A stretch of 11,940 nt of DNA from positions 1 through 11,940 of the forward strand of contig PLSH01000102.1 in NCBI GenBank assembly GCA_003165095.1, read 5' to 3'. The stretch's first letter is position 1. Every line of letters starts with the position of its first letter. The position numbers and the translations under genes are program-made. Below are positions 6,064-11,940 of this stretch, in pieces. The notes below the pieces were generated by a model. It saw nothing but the letters and a program-made list of their open reading frames with translations. It made no database searches and had not been told where the DNA came from. Source of the DNA: Acidobacteriaceae bacterium (GTDB taxonomy: Bacteria; Acidobacteriota; Terriglobia; Terriglobales; Acidobacteriaceae).

Positions 6064-9000
6064 ATGTCTCTCACGCACATTTCGGTGCGCGGGGCGCGCC
6101 AGCACAATTTGCGCGACATCAACGTGCGCATTCCCCGCAACTCGCTCACGGTGGTCACCGGGCTTTCCGGCTCAGGGAAAAGCTCGCTTGCCTTCGACAC
6201 GATTTATGCGGAGGGACAGCGGCGCTATGTGGAGACTCTTTCGGCCTACGCGCGGCAGTTTCTTGACCAGATCGAGAGGCCCGACGTCGACTCGATCGAG
6301 GGGTTGAGCCCGGCCATCTCGATCGAGCAGAAGACCACCAGCCGCAGCCCGCGCTCCACCGTAGGCACCATTACCGAGATCTACGACTACCTGCGGCTGC
6401 TGTATGCATCCATCGGCACGCCGCACTGTCCCAATTGCGGGCGGCCGATTGCCCGCCAGACCGCCGAACAGATTGTGCAGCGCATTCTGGAACTGGGCCG
6501 TGGCGAGCGCGTCACGGTGATGGCGCCCATTGTGCGCGGACGAAAGGGCGAATTCAAGGACTTGCTGGACCAGCTTGACCAGCAGGGATTTCGCGCGCGC
6601 GTGGATGGAGAACTGCGCGACCTTTCAGAGCCCCTGCTGCTGGATCGGCGCAAGAACCACACCATCGAAGCGGTGATCGACCGCATCCTGCTCAAACCGC
6701 CGGGCACCGAAGCGCCTGTCGCGGCCGGACCGGCAACAGGCAAGCCATCCATGGAAAAGCGGCTGGAACAAGCGGTGGCCAAAGCACTGCAACTGGCCAA
6801 CGGGCTGGCGCTGGTGACTGTGACCGGGGGCGACGAGCTGTTGTTTTCATCTTCTATGGCCTGCCCGGACTGCGGCCTGGATGTGCCCAAGCTGGAGCCG
6901 CGCAGCTTCTCGTTCAACTCGACGTTTGGAGCTTGCCCGGAGTGCCACGGCCTGGGCTCTCTTTACGATCTTGACCCGGCAAAGGTGATCACGGACTGGT
7001 CAAAGCCGCTGCTCGACGGCGGCCTGGGGCCTGGATCGTCGTCGCAGTACCTGCTCAAATTGATCCATCTGGCTGCCGACCGGTACAAGATCGATTTGAA
7101 GATGCCGTTCGAGGATCTGCCGGCGCGTCAGCAGCACATCCTGGTCTACGGCCCTCCCAAGGGCGAGGCGCCGCGCACGGGATTTCATGGAATTCTGAGT
7201 TACCTGCGCGATTCCATCGACGAGGCGCGCAGCGACGGCTACCGCGACTATATGCTGAGCTTCATGTCCGCCACGCCTTGCCCGGTTTGCCGCGGCAAAC
7301 GGCTGCGGCCGGAGTCGCTGGCAGTGAAGATCGGTGGGCATTCGATCGCCGACTTCACTTCCCTGCCGCTGAACCGCGCGCTCTCGGCGGCCATCAACCT
7401 GCGATTTACAGAGCGGGAGCTATTGATTGCCGAGCGGATTCGGCGCGAAATCGTGGAACGGCTGGAGTTTCTGTGCGCGGTGGGATTGAATTACCTGTCG
7501 CTGGATCGAAACGCGGCCACGCTCTCCGGCGGAGAGGGCCAGAGGATCCGGCTGGCGACGCAGATCGGATCTAGACTGCGGGGTGTTCTGTACGTGTTGG
7601 ATGAACCGTCGATCGGGCTGCACCAGCGCGACAACATGCGGCTGATCGAGGCGCTGGTGAGGTTGCGCGATTTGGGCAACACGGTGCTGGTGGTGGAGCA
7701 CGACGAAGATACAATCCGCCATGCGGACTATGTGCTGGACCTGGGCCCCGGAGCAGGCCGCCTGGGCGGCGCCGTGGTGGCGGAGGGCACGCCGGAGCAG
7801 ATCATGGCAACACCGGCGTCTCTGACCGGGCGCTATCTTTCAGGCGATGCGCCCATGCTGCAGCGCGCCAGGCCGCGGCCGCTCACGGGCAAATGGCTCA
7901 CCGTCACCGGCGCTCGCGAGCATAACCTGCAGGACGTGAACATCCGCATTCCGCTGGGCGTGATGACCGTGGTGACAGGCGTGAGCGGCAGCGGAAAAAG
8001 CACCCTGATCAACGACATCCTTTACCGTTCGCTGGCCCGGACAATTTACGGATCGCGCGAGGAACCGGGCGCGCACGAATCGCTGGCCGGAGCCGAGCAG
8101 ATCGACAAGGTGATTCGCATCGACCAGTCGGCGATCGGGCGCACGCCGCGCTCCAATCCAGCTACATATACGCAGGTTTTCTCGCCCATCCGCGACCTTT
8201 TCGCCATGCTGCCGGAGTCGCGCGAGCGTGGATACAAGCCGGGACGATTCAGCTTCAACGTATCCGGCGGGCGATGCGAAGCCTGCCAGGGCGATGGGCA
8301 GCGGCGCATTGAAATGAACTTCATGCCGGACGTTTACGTGCAGTGCGAAGTGTGCAATGGCCGGCGCTATAACCAGGAAACGCTGGCGGTGAAGTTTCAC
8401 GGCCACTCCATTGCGGATATTCTGGAACTCACCATCGAGGACGCGCTGCCGCTGCTCATCGATGTGCCGCTGGTGCGGCAGAAACTGCAGACGATGGTGG
8501 ACGTGGGACTGGGTTACGTGCACCTGGGGCAGAGCGCAACCACGCTCTCCGGCGGCGAGGCGCAGCGCATGAAACTGGCGCGCGAGCTTTCAAAGCGTCA
8601 GACGGGGCGGACGCTGTACCTGCTGGATGAACCCACGACTGGCTTGCACTTTGACGATGTGCGCAAGCTGCTCGAGGTGCTGCACCGGTTGACGGACCTG
8701 GGCAACTCGGTAATCATCATCGAGCACAATCTGGACGTGATCCGCAATGCGGATTGGGTGCTGGACCTGGGACCGGAGGGCGGCGAGGATGGCGGGCGCG
8801 TGGTGGGCCAGGGACGGCCCGCAAAAATTGCAGTCACGCCCGGATCGTACACGGGACAATTCCTGAAGCGGTATTACACTTCAGAGAACGGACACCTGGC
8901 AGAAGCGGAGTTTGAAGCCGAATTGAAGACCGAGCCACGCCTCAATTCCGGGGCGAACGAGCCGGGAATCGGAGCAATTGATCCGCCTGCAGCCGGACCC

Positions 9001-9066
9001 GCAAAAATGAAGCGCGCCGCAGGGAAGAACGCAACTCCCCGCAAGAGGAAGAAGGATTCTGAATGA
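6064..9066 (+). CDS. uvrA: Excinuclease ABC subunit UvrA (1000 aa)
   Basis: DNA-damage sensor of nucleotide excision repair; a UvrA dimer recognises lesions with UvrB, using two ABC ATPase modules. The first Walker A is GLSGSGKSS (residues 33-41), the second GVSGSGKST (639-647). ABC signatures LSGGE lie at 487-491 and 828-832, followed by Walker B segments [10 protein letters not shown] and [10 protein letters not shown]. All zinc modules are intact: C122/C125 with C406/C409, C267/C270 with C291/C294, and C738/C741 with C761/C764 (19 residues between pairs). The ATG at 6064 gives the standard N-terminus, although no clear Shine-Dalgarno precedes it. The protein is longer than many UvrA proteins because of a C-terminal tail of about 60 residues that ends in a lysine/arginine-rich stretch (PRKRKKDSE) and an alanine/proline insertion near residues 217-232. 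Its last four bases overlap the next gene. Confidence 0.98.
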   Translation: MSLTHISVRGARQHNLRDINVRIPRNSLTVVTGLSGSGKSSLAFDTIYAEGQRRYVETLSAYARQFLDQIERPDVDSIEGLSPAISIEQKTTSRSPRSTVGTITEIYDYLRLLYASIGTPHCPNCGRPIARQTAEQIVQRILELGRGERVTVMAPIVRGRKGEFKDLLDQLDQQGFRARVDGELRDLSEPLLLDRRKNHTIEAVIDRILLKPPGTEAPVAAGPATGKPSMEKRLEQAVAKALQLANGLALVTVTGGDELLFSSSMACPDCGLDVPKLEPRSFSFNSTFGACPECHGLGSLYDLDPAKVITDWSKPLLDGGLGPGSSSQYLLKLIHLAADRYKIDLKMPFEDLPARQQHILVYGPPKGEAPRTGFHGILSYLRDSIDEARSDGYRDYMLSFMSATPCPVCRGKRLRPESLAVKIGGHSIADFTSLPLNRALSAAINLRFTERELLIAERIRREIVERLEFLCAVGLNYLSLDRNAATLSGGEGQRIRLATQIGSRLRGVLYVLDEPSIGLHQRDNMRLIEALVRLRDLGNTVLVVEHDEDTIRHADYVLDLGPGAGRLGGAVVAEGTPEQIMATPASLTGRYLSGDAPMLQRARPRPLTGKWLTVTGAREHNLQDVNIRIPLGVMTVVTGVSGSGKSTLINDILYRSLARTIYGSREEPGAHESLAGAEQIDKVIRIDQSAIGRTPRSNPATYTQVFSPIRDLFAMLPESRERGYKPGRFSFNVSGGRCEACQGDGQRRIEMNFMPDVYVQCEVCNGRRYNQETLAVKFHGHSIADILELTIEDALPLLIDVPLVRQKLQTMVDVGLGYVHLGQSATTLSGGEAQRMKLARELSKRQTGRTLYLLDEPTTGLHFDDVRKLLEVLHRLTDLGNSVIIIEHNLDVIRNADWVLDLGPEGGEDGGRVVGQGRPAKIAVTPGSYTGQFLKRYYTSENGHLAEAEFEAELKTEPRLNSGANEPGIGAIDPPAAGPAKMKRAAGKNATPRKRKKDSE

Positions 9067-10031
9067 GTACCATTCCTGAGGACGAGCCGCTGGAAGGACC
9101 GGCGGGTGAGTTGCATGTACCGGAGCAGACGCCGCACGAATTCGCGGCGCCGGAGCCGGGTGGCCTTTCAATGCCGGAGCCGCCGCTGTTCCAGAACGTT
9201 TTGGAAGTCGACGTTCGGCCTCCTGCGCGGATTCCGCATTTGGGGAACCTGGTGCTGGTGCTGGCTCTTTTTGGAATTGGGCTAACCGTTGCCTGGGCGC
9301 TCATCCTCATCGCCCTGCACTTCAAGCTCTACGGAATTTCGACGATCCAGGGGACGCTCACCGACATTCATTACAGCCTGGGAAGCGAACTGATCAGTTA
9401 TCTGGTCACATTCGCCGGTTGCCTGTTCTTTTTTCCGATGTTCTGGCACAAAGGATTCTTCGCCGGGATTCAGTGGAACGGCGCCACCGCCCTGCGCCTG
9501 TGGTGGCGGCTGGGGCTGGTGGCATTGGTTTGCTTTTCGATGGCGATCCTGAATATGTTGCTGGTCCCGGGCCCCTCCAAAACACCCATCGAAGAGATAT
9601 TTCGCGAGCCGGGAGCAGCGTGGCTGCTGTTCGCGTTCGGCATCAGTTTTGCACCTTTCTTCGAGGAAATTTTCTTCAGAGGATTCCTGCTTCCCTCGCT
9701 GTGTACTGCCTGCGACTGGGTAGCGGAGAAATTGAACCACGCGCCACGCCGCCCGCTGGGCGAAAACGGGCATCCCCAGTGGTCGATCTCGGCCATGGCG
9801 ATTGCCGCGATCCTCACCAGTGTGCCCTTTGCCTGGGTACATGCGGCTCAGACCGGCTATTCACTGGGGCCGTTTGTGCTGCTGGTGGGCGTAAGCCTGG
9901 TGCTGTGCACGGTGCGCCTGTATACGCGTTCGCTGGCATCGAGCGTGCTGGTTCATATCTGTTACAACTTCCTCATCTTCACGGTCACGCTGGTGTTTAC
10001 GGGCGGATTCAGGCATCTAGAGAAATTGTGA
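9063..10031 (+). CDS. CPBP family intramembrane protease, CAAX/Abi type (322 aa)
   Basis: A predicted glutamic-type membrane protease of the CPBP (Rce1-like/Abi) family. The diagnostic motifs are present in order: EEIFFRG (201-207, E201/E202/R206), FAWVH (256-260, H260), and HICYN (298-302, H298/N302). Several hydrophobic helices lie around 60-88, 105-127, 148-168, 185-200, 242-262, 267-287 and 293-315. The first 55 residues are acidic and proline-rich and probably cytoplasmic. The start codon overlaps the uvrA stop as ATGA (9063-9066), so translation is probably coupled. Family members process prenylated proteins or peptides, or give bacteriocin self-immunity; the substrate here is unknown. 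The link with uvrA is positional only. Confidence 0.92.
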   Translation: MSTIPEDEPLEGPAGELHVPEQTPHEFAAPEPGGLSMPEPPLFQNVLEVDVRPPARIPHLGNLVLVLALFGIGLTVAWALILIALHFKLYGISTIQGTLTDIHYSLGSELISYLVTFAGCLFFFPMFWHKGFFAGIQWNGATALRLWWRLGLVALVCFSMAILNMLLVPGPSKTPIEEIFREPGAAWLLFAFGISFAPFFEEIFFRGFLLPSLCTACDWVAEKLNHAPRRPLGENGHPQWSISAMAIAAILTSVPFAWVHAAQTGYSLGPFVLLVGVSLVLCTVRLYTRSLASSVLVHICYNFLIFTVTLVFTGGFRHLEKL

Positions 10032-10067
10032 ACAGGCAGAGATCGGGAATCAGGGAACGGAGCGGGC

Positions 10068-10679
10068 GTGACTATAGACAAGACCCATGCGCAGCAACTG
10101 CTTTCGCTGCTGGCGCGGACCAGTTTCCGGCTGGGACAGTTCAAGCTTTCGTCCGGCGGCACGAGCGATTACTACATCGACTGCCGGACCACGACGCTGC
10201 ACGCCGAGGGCGGACGCCTCACCGGACACGCGATTCTCGAACTCCTTGAAGAGAACGGGATCGAGGCCGACGCGGTGGGCGGGCTGACGCTGGGGGCCGA
10301 TCCGATCGTTTCCAACGTGGCCACGGCCAGCGCGTGGCGGGCGATTTCGCGGCCGGACGCACCGTTGCTGCATGGATTCCTGGTGCGCAAAGCCGAAAAG
10401 GCGCACGGGACGGGGCGGCGCATTGAGGGCTTTTGCCGGGAGGGCGCGCGCGTGGTGATTGTTGACGACGTGTGCACCACCGGCGCCTCGACCATCAATG
10501 CAATCGAAGCGGCGCGCGAGTCCGGGATGAAGGTGGTCGCCGTAGTGTGCATTGTGGAGCGCGAAGAAGCGAATGGGCGGCCCGCGGTGGAAGCTGCCGC
10601 CCAGAATGCGCCGTTCCTGCGCCTGTTCAGCGCCAACGAGGTGCGCGCGGAACACATTCACCAGCAACCGTCGAGTTGA
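10068..10679 (+). CDS. pyrE: Orotate phosphoribosyltransferase (203 aa)
   Basis: Transfers the phosphoribosyl group of PRPP to orotate to give orotidine 5'-phosphate in de novo pyrimidine synthesis. The fold is type I PRTase: FKLSSGGTSDYYIDCR (25-40) binds orotate/PRPP, GGLTLGADPI (71-80) is the family's conserved loop, FLVRKAEKAHGTGRRIEG (104-121) is the catalytic flexible loop with its lysines and arginines, and VVIVDDVCTTGAS (129-141) is the PRPP-binding motif with two acidic residues. Length is typical. The start is GTG at 10068-10070 with GGAG five bases upstream. It follows the protease gene by 36 bases on the same strand and is probably in the same operon. The end lies only 25 bases from the converging regulator gene, with no clear terminator between them. 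Confidence 0.95.
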   Translation: MTIDKTHAQQLLSLLARTSFRLGQFKLSSGGTSDYYIDCRTTTLHAEGGRLTGHAILELLEENGIEADAVGGLTLGADPIVSNVATASAWRAISRPDAPLLHGFLVRKAEKAHGTGRRIEGFCREGARVVIVDDVCTTGASTINAIEAARESGMKVVAVVCIVEREEANGRPAVEAAAQNAPFLRLFSANEVRAEHIHQQPSS

Positions 10680-10704
10680 GCTTAACGCCCGGGACGGCGC
10701 GGTA

Positions 10705-11382
10705 TCAGATCTCGGCGAATTGATCGATCAGCGCTGCCTTGAGCCGCGGCCTGTGCACCCGGATGCGGTCTTTGTAATCAATAAGGCCAAGACTGCGGAA
10801 GCGGTTCATGAAGAAGCTGATGCGGGACCGGGTTGTTCCGACTATCTCGGCCAGGGTTTCCTGGGTCACGGGAGGAATGCAGGTTCGCAGTTCATCCGGC
10901 TTTCCAAACTCAGCCATCAGGAGCAGCGTGCGGGCCAATCGCTTTTCGCTCGTGTTGAAGAGTTGGTTGACCAGATCGGCCTGGGTGCGCTGGCTGCGGG
11001 CCAGCACCATCGACAGGAACTCGTCGCAGAAATCAGGCTCCTGATGCATGATGCGAATCATATCCTCCCGCTTGATCCTGAGCGCGGTGCAGGTGTTCAC
11101 GGCAATGGCCGTTGCGTTGCGCACCGCAGACACTGCCGCGAGCGATTCTTCTCCAAAGAAGCCGCCAGGCGAGAGAAGCGCGATGGTGGCCTGTTTTCCC
11201 ATCTTCGAAACCACACTTAGTTTGGCGCGGCCCTTCTCAAGGAAGAACACCGCGTCCGCGGGATCGCCCTGAGTGAAGAAGTTCTGTTCCGGTTCCAGCT
11301 CAACGATTTTTCGGCCAAGGCCGGCGTGTATTAGAAAGGCGGCAAGACCCTGCGGATTGATTTCCATATTGCTTGTCGACAT
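10705..11382 (-). CDS. Crp/Fnr-family transcriptional regulator (225 aa)
   Basis: The N-terminal half is a cyclic-nucleotide-binding-type beta barrel: FTQGDPADAVFFLEKGRAKL (36-55) and the phosphate-binding-cassette region FGEESLAAVSAVRNATA (76-92, E78 and R88 at positions used for cAMP contact in Crp). A long dimer helix (about 110-140) follows. The C-terminal winged helix-turn-helix covers about 172-208 (VTQETLAEIVGTTRSRISFF, then MNRFRSLGLI). There is no N-terminal cysteine cluster, so an FNR-type iron-sulfur oxygen sensor is unlikely. The ligand is unknown; R88 is followed by N rather than S, so cAMP binding should not be assumed. The ATG (11380-11382) has an excellent Shine-Dalgarno, AAGGAGG (11388-11394 on the complement). 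A small membrane gene lies 69 bases upstream on the same strand. Confidence 0.93.
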   Translation of the reverse strand: MSTSNMEINPQGLAAFLIHAGLGRKIVELEPEQNFFTQGDPADAVFFLEKGRAKLSVVSKMGKQATIALLSPGGFFGEESLAAVSAVRNATAIAVNTCTALRIKREDMIRIMHQEPDFCDEFLSMVLARSQRTQADLVNQLFNTSEKRLARTLLLMAEFGKPDELRTCIPPVTQETLAEIVGTTRSRISFFMNRFRSLGLIDYKDRIRVHRPRLKAALIDQFAEI

Positions 11383-11451
11383 TATTCCCTCCTTTTGGCG
11401 ATTGGTTTGGTGTGAACGGCGGGTAATCCGGGGAAGCAGACACCACCGGGG

Positions 11452-11600
11452 TCACACAGGATTGCGACGGCCTGTCAGCAGGTCATAGAGCAGAATGACG
11501 AGCGCAATCAACAGAGAAGATGGATCAGGCTGCCAGCAACATGCAAACTGAAGCCAATTAACCACAGCACGAGAACGATGACACAGATTGTCCGAAGCAT
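11452..11600 (-). pseudogene. DUF5670 / lmo0937-like small membrane protein gene, frameshifted
   Basis: From ATG (11598-11600), preceded by AGGAG (11606-11610) five bases upstream, the frame reads MLRTICVIVLVLWLIGFSLH and then VAGSLIHLLC before a TGA at 11508-11510. The missing second half is in another phase: LLIALVILLYDLLTGRRNPV, ending at TGA 11452-11454. Joined, this gives a protein of about 49 residues that matches my knowledge of the DUF5670/lmo0937 family (MLxTI-VILLVLWLLG, GG-IH-LL, hydrophobic helix, then RGRR-type end). The span is 149 bases, exactly one short of 49 codons plus a stop, so a single base is missing around 11506-11516, in the CTTCTCTGTTG stretch. No slippery heptamer is evident, so programmed frameshifting is unlikely; mutation or a sequencing error is more likely. 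Family members are small two-helix membrane proteins, often stress associated. Orientation suggests co-transcription with the Crp/Fnr-family gene. Confidence 0.75.
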
Positions 11601-11940
11601 GGAGTCTCCTTTTTCGTTTGGGAACGAGCTTGGGGCGCCAGGCTGTTGCAAGACCTGATTGGAATTGCCGTCTAACGAGAGTTGCCACAGCCCGGCGCAG
11701 CGCCTGCAAAGACGTCTGGGCCGAGAGTGCTCATGGCATCAACGACTGGTAATCGATTCCTTATTGCTGGTTTGCCGGCGGACGATCGAGGTGTCGATCG
11801 ATCCAATGATCCTGAGACTGAGGCACCTGCCGCGCTGTACCATCTTGGCGGAGTTCATTTCTGATTCTCACCAGCCGCCGGCCTGGTTGTGATGAGAGCT
11901 GCTAAAGGACGAACCCCGTTCCATCGGGGATTTTCGGCTG
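11601..11940. other. Right-edge region without a convincing gene, with a 7-bp palindrome
   Basis: Open frames here (for example rightward to 11864) are short, have third codon positions unlike the neighbouring genes and show no recognisable domain. CGATCGA (11783-11789) and TCGATCG (11794-11800) form a perfect inverted repeat around GGTG, a possible operator. The sequence upstream of the DUF5670-like gene must hold its promoter, but I see no clear boxes. A rightward terminator-like hairpin lies at the far end. Confidence 0.5.
11914..11934 (+). terminator. Intrinsic terminator-like hairpin at the right edge
   Basis: CCCCG (11914-11918) pairs with CGGGG (11925-11929) across the loop TTCCAT and is followed by ATTTT. 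The T tract is on the rightward strand only. No supported rightward gene lies in front of it, so it may end a small RNA, a long antisense transcript or an unrecognised short gene. Confidence 0.55.

Noticed and set aside
5296..6105. Long leftward open frame across the STN gene end, the small membrane gene and the uvrA leader
   Set aside because: The translation is low-complexity, rich in arginine/glycine/serine, has no domain, covers a promoter-like region and lies in a different phase from the credible 56-residue gene.
11411..11456. TGTGA and TCACA half-sites upstream of the Crp-family gene
   Set aside because: They match Crp half-sites but are 36 bases apart instead of 6, and TCACA includes the stop codon of the DUF5670-like frame, so they do not make one operator.
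11682..11864. Short rightward open frame before the right-edge terminator
   Set aside because: Third codon positions are far less GC-rich than in neighbouring genes, the ribosome site is weak, and no motif is visible.

Overview
The window is ordinary high-GC bacterial chromosome carrying mostly housekeeping genes. The gene styles suggest Acidobacteriota (Terriglobia / Acidobacteriaceae type): a solo STN-domain secreted protein, two lineage-style secreted proteins of unknown function, a tiny membrane protein, a Crp-type regulator beside a DUF5670-type small membrane gene, and GC-rich codons. This is inference from protein style; no rRNA or other taxonomic marker is present.

Layout. 1-72 is the 3' end of an unknown gene. 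73-279 is a structured leader/intergenic region with a 24-bp imperfect hairpin (139-196). It precedes a type I glutamine synthetase (280-1710), which ends at a very strong terminator (1731-1763). Three leftward genes follow: low-specificity L-threonine aldolase (1851-2897), a small secreted, cysteine-containing, lower-GC protein (2966-3535) and a larger secreted protein of unknown function (3624-4604). The last is divergent from a rightward secreted protein with one STN (secretin/TonB short N-terminal) domain (4755-5558). A 56-residue single-pass membrane protein (5670-5840, leftward) lies between that gene and uvrA.

5958-10679 is a probable rightward operon: a good sigma70-type promoter, uvrA (6064-9066), a CPBP/CAAX-type membrane protease that overlaps uvrA by ATGA (9063-10031), and pyrE (10068-10679). 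Convergent to it is a Crp/Fnr-family regulator (10705-11382). Upstream of the regulator, on the same strand, is a DUF5670/lmo0937-like small membrane gene broken by one missing base (11452-11600). 11601-11940 has no convincing gene but holds a perfect 7-bp palindrome and a rightward terminator with no evident gene in front of it.

Functionally the window covers nitrogen assimilation (glutamine synthetase), amino-acid turnover (threonine aldolase), DNA repair (UvrA), pyrimidine synthesis (PyrE), an envelope protease, and several envelope proteins of unknown role. I found no CRISPR array, insertion sequence, integrase, tRNA, rRNA or defence system. The most useful observations are the frameshifted DUF5670 gene, the unannotated 56-residue membrane protein, the long glnA-upstream hairpin, the glutamine synthetase without the adenylylation-site motif, and the terminator without a gene near the right edge.
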